From Deltaproteobacteria bacterium (GTDB lineage: Bacteria > Desulfobacterota > Desulfarculia > Adiutricales > Adiutricaceae), in the NCBI GenBank assembly GCA_031264185.1, contig JAISEL010000032.1:1-37484 (forward strand): a DNA stretch of 37,484 nt, given 5' to 3'. The notes beneath the pieces were generated by a model, which had not been told where the DNA came from, did not search any database, and worked only from the letters and a program-made list of their open reading frames with translations. The translations under genes and the position numbers were made by a program. Position 1 is the first letter of the stretch; each line of letters opens with the position of its first letter. Shown one piece after another: positions 6,881 to 16,006 of the stretch.

Positions 6881-7236
6881 GATTTTCTTCCCGAGGCTTT
6901 TGGGGGCCCTGATTTTTTTGAAGACGTTTTCGTTTTTTCCGGAGTTATAGCCAGCCCTTTGACTTTAGCCGGGGCCTTTATTTTCTTTTCCTCTTTCAAG
7001 GCTTTTTTAATAGCTTTGGCCAGCTGATCGCCGCAGGATGTTTTTTTTAGTCCGCAGGTGAGACCGGAAAGAGTGGCGGCCACCTCGGCGGCCGGTTGCC
7101 CTTCGGCCAAAAGACCTATGGCCTTAAGATTGCCCGGACAGCCGCCGGTAAACTCTATGCCGCTTATAATCCCGCCATTCAGTTCAAAACGCAACTGTCT
7201 GGGACAGACGCCTTTTGGCACTGACTCATATTCCAT
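6877..7236 (-). CDS. TSCPD domain-containing protein with Lys-rich tail
   Basis: This 119-residue protein has the TSCPD domain also found near ribonucleotide reductases. It starts with Val-Cys-Pro-Arg, contains Phe-Thr-Gly-Gly-Cys-Pro-Gly-Asn-Leu-Lys-Ala-Ile-Gly-Leu-Leu, then Thr-Cys-Gly and Thr-Ser-Cys-Gly-Asp-Gln-Leu-Ala, as in the short TIGR03905-type family. The conserved cysteines may bind metal, but the function of the stand-alone proteins is unknown. The last 40 residues are Lys/Pro/Ser-rich and probably disordered; this tail is longer than in typical members. The start has GGGAG about seven bases upstream. It is the first gene of a two-gene unit with ogt. Confidence 0.85.
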   Translation of the reverse strand: MEYESVPKGVCPRQLRFELNGGIISGIEFTGGCPGNLKAIGLLAEGQPAAEVAATLSGLTCGLKKTSCGDQLAKAIKKALKEEKKIKAPAKVKGLAITPEKTKTSSKKSGPPKASGRKS

Positions 7237-7300
7237 TATAAACTCCCACTGTCAGCTGGCCTTTAACTTTTTGAAACCAACTCCCCAAAAAAGCTGTGGG

Positions 7301-7828
7301 CTAATTAACGCCCAAAGTCTTTTTTATCCCGGCCCAGGCCTGCTTTCTGGCCGCCTCAAAGCGCTCCAGATCTTCCTGTTTTCTGGACTGGGCAAAAGAA
7401 GAAAGAGCCTCGGCCTCGGCTGTCAAATCCCTTATGATTTCACTGATGCCGATTATGAACTTTTGATCGGCCTGGGAAATCTGAAGATTTTTGTCCTGGT
7501 ATAAAGTCAGCTGCTGATTGGCGTTCTTTAAAAACGTGATCGTCTCACCGAGCATGGAACTGACCATCTCTGGTTCGTAGACGCCCTGACTCAAGACATC
7601 GGCCAGAACACCTATATAGCCGAAAGACTGAAGAACAAAGCCCGCGCTGTAGGTGCCGATGGTATTTAAGTGCAGAGATTCACGTTCAGCCGACCCCGGA
7701 CTGTCGGCAGGGGGAACCGACGGGGAGGACTGGCTGTTCGACTCCTGGGCCAGACCGACTCCGCCGGCCGGAACCAGACACAGCCCAAGGGCCGCCAGAA
7801 GGGCTATCATAGTATAGATATATTTCAT
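7301..7828 (-). CDS. Secreted hypothetical protein
   Basis: This protein of about 175 residues has a clear signal peptide: Met-Lys-Tyr start, a hydrophobic Ile/Ala/Leu core, and likely cleavage after Gly-Leu-Ala-Gln. I chose the ATG at 7828 because it begins a canonical signal peptide; an ATG four codons upstream (7840) is also possible. A Ser/Pro-rich linker is followed by a helical domain of about 120 residues rich in Gln, Glu and Ala, without cysteines. No family is recognised. It is monocistronic, 65 bases upstream of the TSCPD gene on the same strand. Confidence 0.7.
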   Translation of the reverse strand: MKYIYTMIALLAALGLCLVPAGGVGLAQESNSQSSPSVPPADSPGSAERESLHLNTIGTYSAGFVLQSFGYIGVLADVLSQGVYEPEMVSSMLGETITFLKNANQQLTLYQDKNLQISQADQKFIIGISEIIRDLTAEAEALSSFAQSRKQEDLERFEAARKQAWAGIKKTLGVN

Positions 7829-7890
7829 ACAGCTGCCCATTTAAATTGGAATAGATAGCTTGACCCCTAATTACAACGGATCAGTTTTTA

Positions 7891-7919
7891 ATGGTACCAT
7901 AGATTAAAATGACTATCAA
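7891..7919 (-). promoter_or_regulatory. Putative promoter of the secreted hypothetical
   Basis: On the minus strand, TTGATA (7914-7919) and TACCAT (7891-7896) are spaced by 17 bases. The -10 matches the consensus at four of six positions. It is placed about 60 bases before the gene start. Confidence 0.4.
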
Positions 7920-8089
7920 AAGCCAAGAATGAGGCCAAAAAGCCCCCGGACCCGGTTTCAAAGACCGTGGCACCTTAAATATGCGGTTTTACTAAATTTT
8001 TTTAAACACTGAAGGAGAGGCTGAGAGGCAGACGGCCGGAATATTTTCCGGCCCGGACATTTCAGGAAACCGGCCTTAATTCAGAAGGA

Positions 8090-8344
8090 TCAGCGGGACA
8101 GACGCCTTTTTCTTCTTTTTTTAGGCTCCAATTGGGGATTCCGGAACGCTTGAAGGTCTTTGAACAGAACTCCTCGGGCTACGCCAAAAATTTCGGCTGC
8201 CTCAGCTGCGTTGCTCATAGGATGGTTATAAAACCAGATGACTATCAAGGCCATGCGCAGCGGGATCGGGTCGTCTTTCCGCTCCTCCCTCATTATAAGC
8301 GCTCTCTCGTACTCCTCTTGGGTTATAACTATTCGTCTTGGCAT
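8090..8344 (-). CDS. Small helix-turn-helix protein of unknown function
   Basis: This 84-residue basic protein has a central segment (about 45-70) that reads as a helix-turn-helix: Ser-Asn-Ala-Ala-Glu-Ala-Ala-Glu-Ile-Phe-Gly-Val-Ala as first helix and turn, then a second helix. The tail is Lys/Arg-rich, suggesting nucleic-acid binding. GGAG lies nine bases before the ATG and a good promoter lies upstream, so it is probably expressed. No named family is recognised; it could be a small regulator or the first reading frame of a lost transposon. No other transposase part is adjacent. Confidence 0.65.
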   Translation of the reverse strand: MPRRIVITQEEYERALIMREERKDDPIPLRMALIVIWFYNHPMSNAAEAAEIFGVARGVLFKDLQAFRNPQLEPKKRRKRRLSR

Positions 8345-8375
8345 ATATTTGCGTCTCCATTCAGTTTTCTTTTAT

Positions 8376-8403
8376 ATTATATTATCTGAACCCTTTTAAT
8401 CAA
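8376..8403 (-). promoter_or_regulatory. Promoter of the small HTH gene
   Basis: On the minus strand, TTGATT (8398-8403) is followed after 16 bases by a perfect TATAAT (8376-8381), about 30 bases before the gene start. Confidence 0.65.
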
Positions 8404-8761
8404 GGAATTTCTGTTACACTGCTGCACGGCCCTGTCTGCCTCCGCCCCTGCTCCTGTGAGCCTGCGAGTGTTATAAACAGCCGGGGGAAATTTAAAATTC
8501 CCCTGCCTGTCCTGAGGCTGCGGGGCTCTAAAATAGCTTGACCAAAAGGCTTTCAAACTATAATATTGTAAATATTGTACCGGGTGTTGATTCCGGTCCC
8601 CGGAACCAACTATCACAACAAGCTGACAAACAAAAGCTGACAAATTTGGTAATTTTTCCTTTATTTGTCTTTAAATATTTAATTGACCTGTAATTAAACA
8701 GGTCCGGTTATGGGTTCAGCCTGGCCGCTATTTTAACCAGTTAATCTGAGGATTTTTTGCC
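8404..8761. other. Intergenic region before surA-like gene, with palindrome
   Basis: About 360 bases carry no gene that I can support. A perfect inverted repeat GACCTGT-6-ACAGGTC sits at 8685-8704, overlapping a TTGACC that could be a -35 box. It could act as an operator or hairpin for the downstream envelope gene. Confidence 0.45.
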
Positions 8762-9796
8762 ATGAGTGACTGCCGACCCAGCCTTGCCGGTCTGACCGGG
8801 ACTTTGCTGTCAATTCTGTTGACTGCGCTTATCCTGACCCCGGCCCAGGCCGCGACTACCACCGACCGCATAGTGGCCCAGGTCAACCGGGAGATCATTA
8901 CCTTAAGCGAACTGGAAGCCCAAATGAAAAACGTGCCCCAGTCCCAAAAAGACGCCATTGCCCAGGCCGGGGGCGATATCCAGCGAGAGGTTCTGAATCT
9001 TTTGATTGAGCAGGAACTCATAAATCAGGACGCCAAACGCCAGGGCATAATGGTGACCGAACAGGAAATTGACGAGGCCGTCCAATCAATTATGGAGGAA
9101 AATAAGCTCAACAACGAGCAGTTTAAAGCCTCCCTGGCCAAAAGCGGCACTAATCTGGCCAGTTTCCGGAACGGCCTTAAAATGGAAATCCTGAAAAATA
9201 AGATTTTGGGCCTCAGGATCATGAGTAAAATCGTGGTGACCGAAGCCGAAATCACGGCCTACTTAAATGGCGAAGGCCCGAGACCCGAACCTGGGCTTTT
9301 ACCGGGCATGGGTTCGGCCGAAGACGACCGGGTTCTGATGATCTTTCTGGCCTCTTCCCCGGCCCAGGTCAATAAAGTCATGGCCAAAGCCCGTCAAATC
9401 AAAGCCGAAATCGAAGGGGGGCTGGCTTTCAGTGAAGCGGCCTCCCGGTATTCCGAAGGGCCGGGCCGGGATAACGGCGGCGATCCGGGCAACAACTTAA
9501 AAGTGGGTGAACTTCAGCCCCAACTCCAGGCCGTGGCCAGACAGCTGACTCCCGGCCAGGTCAGTGAGCCGTTAAACGGAGGTCAGGCCGTCTTACTTTT
9601 AACAACCGTGGCCGCTGCTCCCCAGCCCAGGGCCGCCTCCCCCAGCCGCAGTTCTAAAGACAAAGATCAGACGGAATTTTCCGAAAGTGAAAGAGCCTCG
9701 GCCAGGCGGCAGCTGGAACAGATTAAACTGCGCCAGAAATACGAAACCTGGATAACGGAACTGAAAGCCAAGGCGGTTGTCCGTATTTCACTTTAA
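8762..9796 (+). CDS. SurA-like periplasmic peptidyl-prolyl isomerase/chaperone
   Basis: This 344-residue protein has a signal peptide ending Ala-Gln-Ala around residue 30. A SurA N-terminal helical domain follows (about 35-165, starting Asp-Arg-Ile-Val-Ala-Gln-Val-Asn-Arg-Glu-Ile-Ile-Thr). One PPIC/parvulin-type domain (about 190-290) includes Ala-Ser-Arg-Tyr-Ser-Glu-Gly-Pro and Gly-Gly-Asp-Pro-Gly. SurA of enterobacteria has two parvulin domains; here there is one, as in many non-enteric homologues. The expected role is folding of outer-membrane proteins in the periplasm. The next gene, rodZ-like, follows after 40 bases. Confidence 0.85.
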   Translation: MSDCRPSLAGLTGTLLSILLTALILTPAQAATTTDRIVAQVNREIITLSELEAQMKNVPQSQKDAIAQAGGDIQREVLNLLIEQELINQDAKRQGIMVTEQEIDEAVQSIMEENKLNNEQFKASLAKSGTNLASFRNGLKMEILKNKILGLRIMSKIVVTEAEITAYLNGEGPRPEPGLLPGMGSAEDDRVLMIFLASSPAQVNKVMAKARQIKAEIEGGLAFSEAASRYSEGPGRDNGGDPGNNLKVGELQPQLQAVARQLTPGQVSEPLNGGQAVLLLTTVAAAPQPRAASPSRSSKDKDQTEFSESERASARRQLEQIKLRQKYETWITELKAKAVVRISL

Positions 9797-9836
9797 CTTA
9801 CTTTTCAAGTAAATACCCAAGATAATTGGAGCTTTT

Positions 9837-10619
9837 GTGCCCGATAAAACTCATATTGAAAGCCCCTCGCTTGAGAGCCTGGGGCAGTTTTTGTTAGAAG
9901 AACGGGAAAAAGCCGGTCTGACCAGAAGCGATCTGGCCTCCAAAACCAGAATCGCCATCGACCAGATCGCCAAAATGGAGGAAGGCCGTTTTACCCATTT
10001 ACCGCCGGTCTACGCCCGGGGCTTTTTAAAAACCCTGGCCTGGGCATTAAACCTGGACCCGGAAGTTATGCTCAGCGAGTACCGGCGTCTGTCCGGCAAT
10101 AAAGAAAACGATCCGGCCCGGCCTCTGCATCCTAAAAAATATGTGGATGCCGATATCATTGACGAAGGCGGCTCTAACCTGGGGCTGTCCCTTTTGCTGA
10201 TTGCCGTCATTTTTGGCATCGTGGCAGGCCTTTATTTCTTTAATCCCGTTTTCCGTCAGCTGGTCACGGGTTATCTGCCTTTTCTGGAAAAGAGCTCCTC
10301 CCAGCCGACTCAGTCGGCCGCGCCTCTTAATCAGACGCTGGTCGCTCCGGCGGCCGCCGTGTCCCCTCCCCAGCCCCAGAACGGCGGACGGCTGACCCTC
10401 CGGGCCGTTAAGGCCACCTGGTCCCAGGTCCAGGTGGACAGCGAAGGCCTTAAGTTTGTTTACTTTCAGCCCGGCCAGAGCCAGAGCTTTGAAAGCCAGA
10501 AGTCCATTAAGGTCATTGCCGGCGACGGTCAGGCCCTGAAAGCTGAATGGAACGGCCAGGATCTGGGTTTTTTAGGCCCCCAGGGCACATTGGAACTGGC
10601 TTTTCCTTTAAACAGATAA
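9837..10619 (+). CDS. rodZ: RodZ-like membrane helix-turn-helix protein
   Basis: It starts at GTG with GGAG (9828-9831) at 5-base spacing. The 260 residues comprise a cytoplasmic Cro/C1-type HTH domain (about 14-85, with the RodZ-typical Pro-Pro-Val-Tyr-Ala-Arg-Gly-Phe-Leu-Lys segment), one membrane helix (about 115-137), a Pro/Gln/Ala-rich linker, and a C-terminal DUF4115 beta domain. RodZ links MreB filaments to the elongation machinery. No mre genes are in the window, so the cell-shape role rests on domain architecture. Confidence 0.85.
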   Translation: MPDKTHIESPSLESLGQFLLEEREKAGLTRSDLASKTRIAIDQIAKMEEGRFTHLPPVYARGFLKTLAWALNLDPEVMLSEYRRLSGNKENDPARPLHPKKYVDADIIDEGGSNLGLSLLLIAVIFGIVAGLYFFNPVFRQLVTGYLPFLEKSSSQPTQSAAPLNQTLVAPAAAVSPPQPQNGGRLTLRAVKATWSQVQVDSEGLKFVYFQPGQSQSFESQKSIKVIAGDGQALKAEWNGQDLGFLGPQGTLELAFPLNR

Positions 10620-10710
10620 AGGCCCCAAAAGACGGAGAATTAAATTTTAATTTTCAGCCCGCCAGTCCCTGGGGGCTTATACCGGCCCCGGAAGGGATAA
10701 TTTCAACTGC

Positions 10711-12042
10711 ATGAACCCCCACATCCTCAATATTCAGCCCCTTTTAGAAGACGGCCGGGAGAATGAACTGGCCGGACTGTTAAAATCGCTCCATCCGGCT
10801 GATGTGGCTGAGGCTTTAGGGCCTCTGGATATGGAAGACACCATTAAGGTGATGTCTTTGCTTGATGTCCAGCAGGCGGCCGAAGTTCTGGTGGAGCTGT
10901 CGGAATCAAGCCGGGATCAGGTGACTTTAGGTCTGCCTACCGAAAAGCTCTCTCAGATGGTGGCTGAGATGGATTCCGACGATGCGGCCGATATTGTGGG
11001 CGATTTGACCGAAGCCGCCGCCGAGGAAGTCTTATCGGCCATCGGCACGGAAGAATCCGGAGACGTCCGCCGTCTTTTGATGTATGATGAGGAAACAGCC
11101 GGCGGTTTGATGCAGCTGGAACTGGTGGCCGCTGCCGGGACTGATACCGTGGCCGGAGTGGTTAAGGCCATCCGGGCCCGGTCTGAGGATTTAGACGATC
11201 TGGGGGCTGTTTACGTGGTCGATCAGGCCAGAGCCCTTCAGGGTGAAATCAGTTTAAAAGATCTTCTTTTGGCTTACCCCGAGCAGACCTTAAATCAGCT
11301 CCTCCAAAAAGCTCCCGGTCTGGTCGTCCGGGTGGAGGAAGATCAAAAATCCGTGGCCCAGAAATTCCAGAAATACGATGTCCGAAGCGCCCCGGTCGTG
11401 GACAGCCAGAACAGGCTGCTGGGCCGGATTACGGTTGACGACATAATTGACGTTTTCCACGAAGAGACTGATAAGGAATTTTACCGTCTAGCCGGTTCCT
11501 CGGAAGAAGAGGTCTCTACATCCGGGGCTATCCGCCGGGCCGGCCTGAGACTGCCGTGGCTCTTATTCAACTTAGGAGGCGGACTGATTACCAGTTTCAT
11601 TCTGGGCTATTTCGAAACCTCCCTGCACCGGACCATGGCTTTAGTGGCTTTTGTGCCCATGGTCATGAGTCTGTCCGGAGCCGTCGGTTCCCAGTCGGCC
11701 ACCATTACAGTCCGCGGTCTGGCCACAGGCCGGATTGGTTCGGGCCAGACAGTCCGAAGTCTGGGTAAAGAGCAGAAAGTATCCCTGGTTATGGCTTTAG
11801 TCTTCGGTCTGGCCATAACGTTTTTGGCCGGCGGCCTTCACCGGGATCCCCGTCTGGGTCTGGCGGTGGGCCTTTCCATTGCAGCGGCCATCTTAGTGTC
11901 CGCTTTTTTGGGAGCCATAACCCCTTTGTTTTTCAAGGCTGTCAATATTGATCCGGCCTTAGCCTCCGGTCCGGTGGTCACTTCAGCCAATGACGTGGCC
12001 AGCTTGCTCATTTACGCCACCATCGGCACTGCGGTGGTCTAG
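10711..12042 (+). CDS. mgtE: Magnesium transporter MgtE
   Basis: This 443-residue protein has the full family layout: cytoplasmic MgtE N domain (helical repeats with Leu-His-Pro-Ala-Asp-Val-Ala near residue 27), a CBS pair (about 135-255) and five membrane helices. The conserved pore segment Thr-Val-Arg-Gly-Leu-Ala-Thr-Gly-Arg-Ile is present, as is the late Thr-Ser-Ala-Asn-Asp-Val-Ala motif. It is an Mg2+-gated channel-type importer. The stop codon overlaps the phoH GTG start by one base (TAGTG), so translation is coupled. No Mg-sensing riboswitch is visible in the short upstream gap. Confidence 0.94.
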   Translation: MNPHILNIQPLLEDGRENELAGLLKSLHPADVAEALGPLDMEDTIKVMSLLDVQQAAEVLVELSESSRDQVTLGLPTEKLSQMVAEMDSDDAADIVGDLTEAAAEEVLSAIGTEESGDVRRLLMYDEETAGGLMQLELVAAAGTDTVAGVVKAIRARSEDLDDLGAVYVVDQARALQGEISLKDLLLAYPEQTLNQLLQKAPGLVVRVEEDQKSVAQKFQKYDVRSAPVVDSQNRLLGRITVDDIIDVFHEETDKEFYRLAGSSEEEVSTSGAIRRAGLRLPWLLFNLGGGLITSFILGYFETSLHRTMALVAFVPMVMSLSGAVGSQSATITVRGLATGRIGSGQTVRSLGKEQKVSLVMALVFGLAITFLAGGLHRDPRLGLAVGLSIAAAILVSAFLGAITPLFFKAVNIDPALASGPVVTSANDVASLLIYATIGTAVV

Positions 12043-13031
12043 TGCCCAAAGTTTCAGCCGACCGGCAGCACGCCAGCGCATCCCGCCGGGCCAAACTGGG
12101 TCCGGCCTCCCAAAACCTCAAAATCCTGTCGGAAAGACTGGGGTTTTCGGCCGGACAGAGAGGCGATGAGCTGATATTCACCGATACAGAGCCGGACAAA
12201 AGGCTCCTGGGCCAAAAGGCTCTGGCCGCTTTGGACCGTTTGCCAATAGCCGGAACCGTGCCCAGCCCGTGGGAAGTGGAATGCCTGGCCACATTATTAA
12301 AGCAGGATCCGACTGTTGATCTGGAGGAATTTTTCCAAAGCTACCGGCCTCAGCTAGGCCCCGGCCAGCTGGTCGTGCCCCGGACCTTAGGGCAGAAAGA
12401 CTATCTTTTGTCCATAAGCTTAAACGACTTAGTCTTTGGCTTAGGTCCGGCCGGGACAGGCAAAACATATCTGGCGGTGGCCATGGCGGTGGAGGCCTTA
12501 AATAAAGGCCTGGTCAGCCGCTTAATCCTGACCAGACCCGCCGTTGAAGCCGGCGAGCATCTGGGCTTTTTACCCGGCGATCTGGCCGAAAAAATCGATC
12601 CCTATTTAAGGCCTTTGTACGATTCTTTGATGGCCTTGATGCCGGCCGATAAATTTAGCCGCCTGTGGGAAAAAAGGCTCATTGAAGTGGCGCCTCTGGC
12701 TTTTATGCGCGGCCGGACCCTGTCCGGCGCTTTTATAATTTTAGACGAGGCCCAGAATACGACACCGGCCCAGCTGAAGATGTTTCTAACCCGCTTGGGG
12801 CCGGGCTCCAAAGCGGTAGTCACCGGCGATCCTGAGCAGAGCGATCTGCCGGATAATCAAAAAAGAGGTTTAACCGAGGCCATGGAAATCCTGCCCGGAA
12901 TCAAAGGAGTGGCCTTCTGTTATCTGACCGAAAGCGATGTGGTCCGGCACCCCCTGGTGAGGGACATTCTTCTGGCTTACGACAAACTTCGTCAGCCGGA
13001 GAAGGAGAGCCGCAAAAAACGCTTAATTTAG
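12042..13031 (+). CDS. phoH: PhoH family ATPase
   Basis: This 329-residue protein starts at a GTG overlapping the mgtE stop. It has Walker A Gly-Pro-Ala-Gly-Thr-Gly-Lys-Thr (about residue 138) and Walker B Ile-Ile-Leu-Asp-Glu-Ala-Gln-Asn. The PhoH-typical Arg-Pro-Ala-Val-Glu-Ala-Gly-Glu-His-Leu-Gly and Gly-Asp-Pro-Glu-Gln-Ser-Asp-Leu-Pro segments are present. PhoH proteins next to YbeY are thought to work in RNA processing as ATPase or helicase partners. The local order phoH, 7TM-HD protein, ybeY is widely conserved. Confidence 0.94.
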   Translation: MPKVSADRQHASASRRAKLGPASQNLKILSERLGFSAGQRGDELIFTDTEPDKRLLGQKALAALDRLPIAGTVPSPWEVECLATLLKQDPTVDLEEFFQSYRPQLGPGQLVVPRTLGQKDYLLSISLNDLVFGLGPAGTGKTYLAVAMAVEALNKGLVSRLILTRPAVEAGEHLGFLPGDLAEKIDPYLRPLYDSLMALMPADKFSRLWEKRLIEVAPLAFMRGRTLSGAFIILDEAQNTTPAQLKMFLTRLGPGSKAVVTGDPEQSDLPDNQKRGLTEAMEILPGIKGVAFCYLTESDVVRHPLVRDILLAYDKLRQPEKESRKKRLI

Positions 13032-13070
13032 CTGTTTGGGGAAGATGTCGGTTTAATGTAAAGTGATTTT

Positions 13071-15395
13071 ATGACCTGGCTTAGAATTTTTGAAAAACTG
13101 ACTCCGGCTAAAAAACGCCAGGCCGGTAAAACCTGGCCGATAGTCAAGATACTGAACGAGCCCACAGGCCGTTTAGTCCAGATAATATTTGTCCTGATCC
13201 TGTCAACCGTCACTGTTGTCCTGACCAATCCGGCTCCGGAAAACTACCGGGTCGGAGCGGTGGCAGGCCATACCGTCCGGGCGGACAGGGAAATATATGT
13301 GTCCGATCCGGCGGCCACGGCGGAGGCCAGACTTGAAGCCTACCGGGATGCGGTGCCTCTTTTTACCCTGGACGAACGGATGACCGATATGACTATCGGC
13401 AAGATCCGCCAGCTCTTCCGTCAGGGCCGGGAGCATTTAGCTGACCCGGGCCGTCTGCCGGACGAATATATCCGGGATTTTATTTCCTTTTTCCGGGGCC
13501 CCGACAGTCTGGAGCTTTTAAGCCAGACCGAATCCAGCGGCTTCCGGGAAAGTCTGGAGCGGGCAGTGGCCTGGCTGTCGCTTGAACTTCTGACCCAGGG
13601 CATTTTGGATGACAGCCAGGATTACTCCATGTTTACCGGCCGGAACGTGGAAGTGGGCCGAACCGGTCTGGGCTTCATCAATCTGGTCCCCTTTAATTCG
13701 TTATTAACCAGGACCAGGGCCCAGTATCTGGTGGAATCCAGAATCCGGCTCATGGATTTGGAAACAAGCGCCAGCCACGGCCGCCTGGTGGGGCGCCTCG
13801 TCTTAGCCTCTATCCTGCCTAACCTCGTTTTAGACCAGGAAACATTGGATTTGAAGCGTTTTCAGGCCGTCACCTCAGTCGACGAGATCCGGTATTACGT
13901 AGCTCCGGGGGAGGTTTTAATTCGGGAAGGCGAAAAAGTCACCCCTCTGATTAACCTCAAGCTAAACGCCTTAAGGGAACAGGCGGCCGGACGCCTGTGG
14001 CTCCGGAAGACCCTGGGGCTTTTTCTCATATTCCTGGTTTTTCTGGCTGTCTCCCAGACAGTTTCAGCTCTGGAGAAAAAATTCCTATTCACCAACCGGG
14101 AGCTTATTCTGGTCATGTTCCTGCTTTTAATGCACCTGTTTATGACCTGGTCGGCCGGCCGTCTGGGGCAGGGTCTGGCCAGGAGCTTTGACAATATTGA
14201 GGTCCATACTCTCTTCATGGCCATGCCCTTTGCCACAGTGGCAATTATCGGTGCCATTTTCCTGGGCCTGCGGCGGACTTTGTTCATTTCCTTTATCGGG
14301 GCACTGCTGGGGGCGGCCGTAGCGCCCATGGATTCCATGACTGCCTTTGTCTATGTCATTAACGGTTCCATGATCGCCATCTGGCGCCTTAAGCATATCA
14401 GCGAAAGAGGGCGCTTGATTCCGGCCGCCGGTCTGGCCGCCGCCGTCAACTGCCTGACCATTACCGGCATCACTCTTTTGTCCGGCAGCTTATTTACGAA
14501 GCAGTTTCTGTTTGATTTAGACGCAGCCCTCCTGTCCGGTCTCCTGTCCGGCATTGTGGCCAGCGGCCTCGTGCCGTTTTTTGAAATGACTCTGGGCTTT
14601 TCCACCAACTTAAAACTTATGGAACTGGGCAATCTGAACCGGCCCATATTAAGAGATCTCATGCTGGCCGCCCCGGGCACTTACCACCACTCGGTCATAG
14701 TAGGCAGCATGGTGGAAGCGGCGGCCGAGGCCATCGGAGCCAACCCTCACCTGGCCCGGGTCGGAGCTTATTACCACGATATCGGCAAAGTCAAAAAGCC
14801 GCTCTATTTTATTGAAAACCAGATGGGCGAAAACCGCCACGAAACTCTGACTCCGACCATGTCGGCTCTGGTTTTAACCGGCCACGTCAAAGACGGGGTC
14901 GAGATGGCCAGAGCCAACAGCCTGCCGAAAGCGGTCATAGACATTATCGAACAGCACCACGGGACTTCCCTGATGTCCTTTTTCTACCATAAGGCCAGGG
15001 AAAACCGCAGCCCCAACAGTCCGGCCGTCAATGAAGGCGATTTCCGCTACCCCGGTCCCAAACCGGCCGGTAAAGAAGCGGGGCTGGTGATGCTGGCCGA
15101 CATCTGCGAGGCGGCCACCCGCTCACTGACCGATCCCACCCCGACCAAGATCCGGGAACTGGTCAAAACTCTGATTAACCGGGTTTTTGATGACGGCCAG
15201 CTTGAGGCCAGCGAACTTATTTTAAAAGACGTCACCGAAACTGTCCGGGTTTTCAACAACATTTTAGTGGGCATCTACCATCACCGCATTGCCTACCCGA
15301 TGATCACCAAAGCGGCCCAGGGGGATCAGGCGGCGAAAAGCAAGGTTATTTATGGCCATCTTTCTGGAGAACAGGCAAAACGCCTTACCCATTAG
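13071..15395 (+). CDS. 7TM-HD (PgpH-type) phosphohydrolase
   Basis: This 774-residue membrane protein has one N-terminal membrane helix (about 36-52), an extracytoplasmic 7TMR-HDED-type domain (about 60-310) and a block of seven membrane helices (about 315-520). A cytoplasmic HD domain carries Tyr-His-His-Ser-Val, His-Asp-Ile-Gly-Lys (near 565) and Glu-Gln-His-His-Gly metal-binding motifs. Homologues PgpH/YqfF degrade cyclic di-AMP. Whether this organism makes that messenger is not shown here. Its 3' end overlaps ybeY by 44 bases. Confidence 0.9.
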   Translation: MTWLRIFEKLTPAKKRQAGKTWPIVKILNEPTGRLVQIIFVLILSTVTVVLTNPAPENYRVGAVAGHTVRADREIYVSDPAATAEARLEAYRDAVPLFTLDERMTDMTIGKIRQLFRQGREHLADPGRLPDEYIRDFISFFRGPDSLELLSQTESSGFRESLERAVAWLSLELLTQGILDDSQDYSMFTGRNVEVGRTGLGFINLVPFNSLLTRTRAQYLVESRIRLMDLETSASHGRLVGRLVLASILPNLVLDQETLDLKRFQAVTSVDEIRYYVAPGEVLIREGEKVTPLINLKLNALREQAAGRLWLRKTLGLFLIFLVFLAVSQTVSALEKKFLFTNRELILVMFLLLMHLFMTWSAGRLGQGLARSFDNIEVHTLFMAMPFATVAIIGAIFLGLRRTLFISFIGALLGAAVAPMDSMTAFVYVINGSMIAIWRLKHISERGRLIPAAGLAAAVNCLTITGITLLSGSLFTKQFLFDLDAALLSGLLSGIVASGLVPFFEMTLGFSTNLKLMELGNLNRPILRDLMLAAPGTYHHSVIVGSMVEAAAEAIGANPHLARVGAYYHDIGKVKKPLYFIENQMGENRHETLTPTMSALVLTGHVKDGVEMARANSLPKAVIDIIEQHHGTSLMSFFYHKARENRSPNSPAVNEGDFRYPGPKPAGKEAGLVMLADICEAATRSLTDPTPTKIRELVKTLINRVFDDGQLEASELILKDVTETVRVFNNILVGIYHHRIAYPMITKAAQGDQAAKSKVIYGHLSGEQAKRLTH

Positions 15396-15789
15396 ACCCA
15401 GGTCGGTTAAACGGCGCTTAAATAAGCTTCTGGCCGGCCTGGGACACAAGGGAGCAAATTTAAATGTCCTTCTGACGGGCGACCTGGAGATGAGGGACCT
15501 AAACCGGACATTTTTAAAAAAAGACCGTCCCGCCAATGTTTTGTCCTTTCCGCCAGGTCAGACGTTTCCAGGGGAAGTGAAATCACTGGGCGACTTGGCT
15601 CTTTCCGGCGAGACGATTAAAAGGGAGGCCGGCGATCTGGGCTGGACAGAAGGGGCGGCATTTTATTTTTACTTAATTCACGGCCTTCTTCATCTTTTAG
15701 GCTACGATCACAGCCTGGGACCGGACGAGGACATGGCCCAGACCGAGGAAACCGAGCGCCTTTTTGCTTTAATACCTCACGGGCTGTAA
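15352..15789 (+). CDS. ybeY: Endoribonuclease YbeY
   Basis: This 145-residue metal-dependent RNase is implicated in 16S rRNA 3' maturation and ribosome quality control. The zinc motif His-Gly-Leu-Leu-His-Leu-Leu-Gly-Tyr-Asp-His is intact (about residues 114-124), and the upstream Asn-Val-Leu-Ser-Phe-Pro segment is typical. It starts inside the end of the pgpH-like gene (44-base overlap, different frame), with AAGG upstream. Coupling to that gene is therefore likely. Confidence 0.94.
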   Translation: MAIFLENRQNALPIRPRSVKRRLNKLLAGLGHKGANLNVLLTGDLEMRDLNRTFLKKDRPANVLSFPPGQTFPGEVKSLGDLALSGETIKREAGDLGWTEGAAFYFYLIHGLLHLLGYDHSLGPDEDMAQTEETERLFALIPHGL

Positions 15790-16006
15790 AATTAATAACT
15801 CAGGCCGAAGGCGCGGATAATTCAAGCGGCTTCGGCCGGACGATCGTTTAAGGCAGCCTGAATTTTTCCGGCCTGTTGTTTTTTGCAAAATGCTTTACGG
15901 CCAGGGGCGGATGTTCCGGTTCAGGCAAAAAACCGGCTTAAAAGCCGGCGGCCTGTCATTTCCCGCCTAAAAAGCCAAAAGGCCAAAAGGCCTTACGGGA
16001 GGAAAG

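Noticed and set aside
8034-8053. GGCCGGAA/TTCCGGCC hairpin as a terminator
   Set aside because: The stem is perfect with a TATT loop but no T-tract follows on either strand, so terminator function is not supported.
13895-14338. Minus-strand open frame of 147 codons inside the 7TM-HD gene
   Set aside because: It is a GC-driven shadow with Arg/Lys/Pro-rich composition, inside a well-supported gene.
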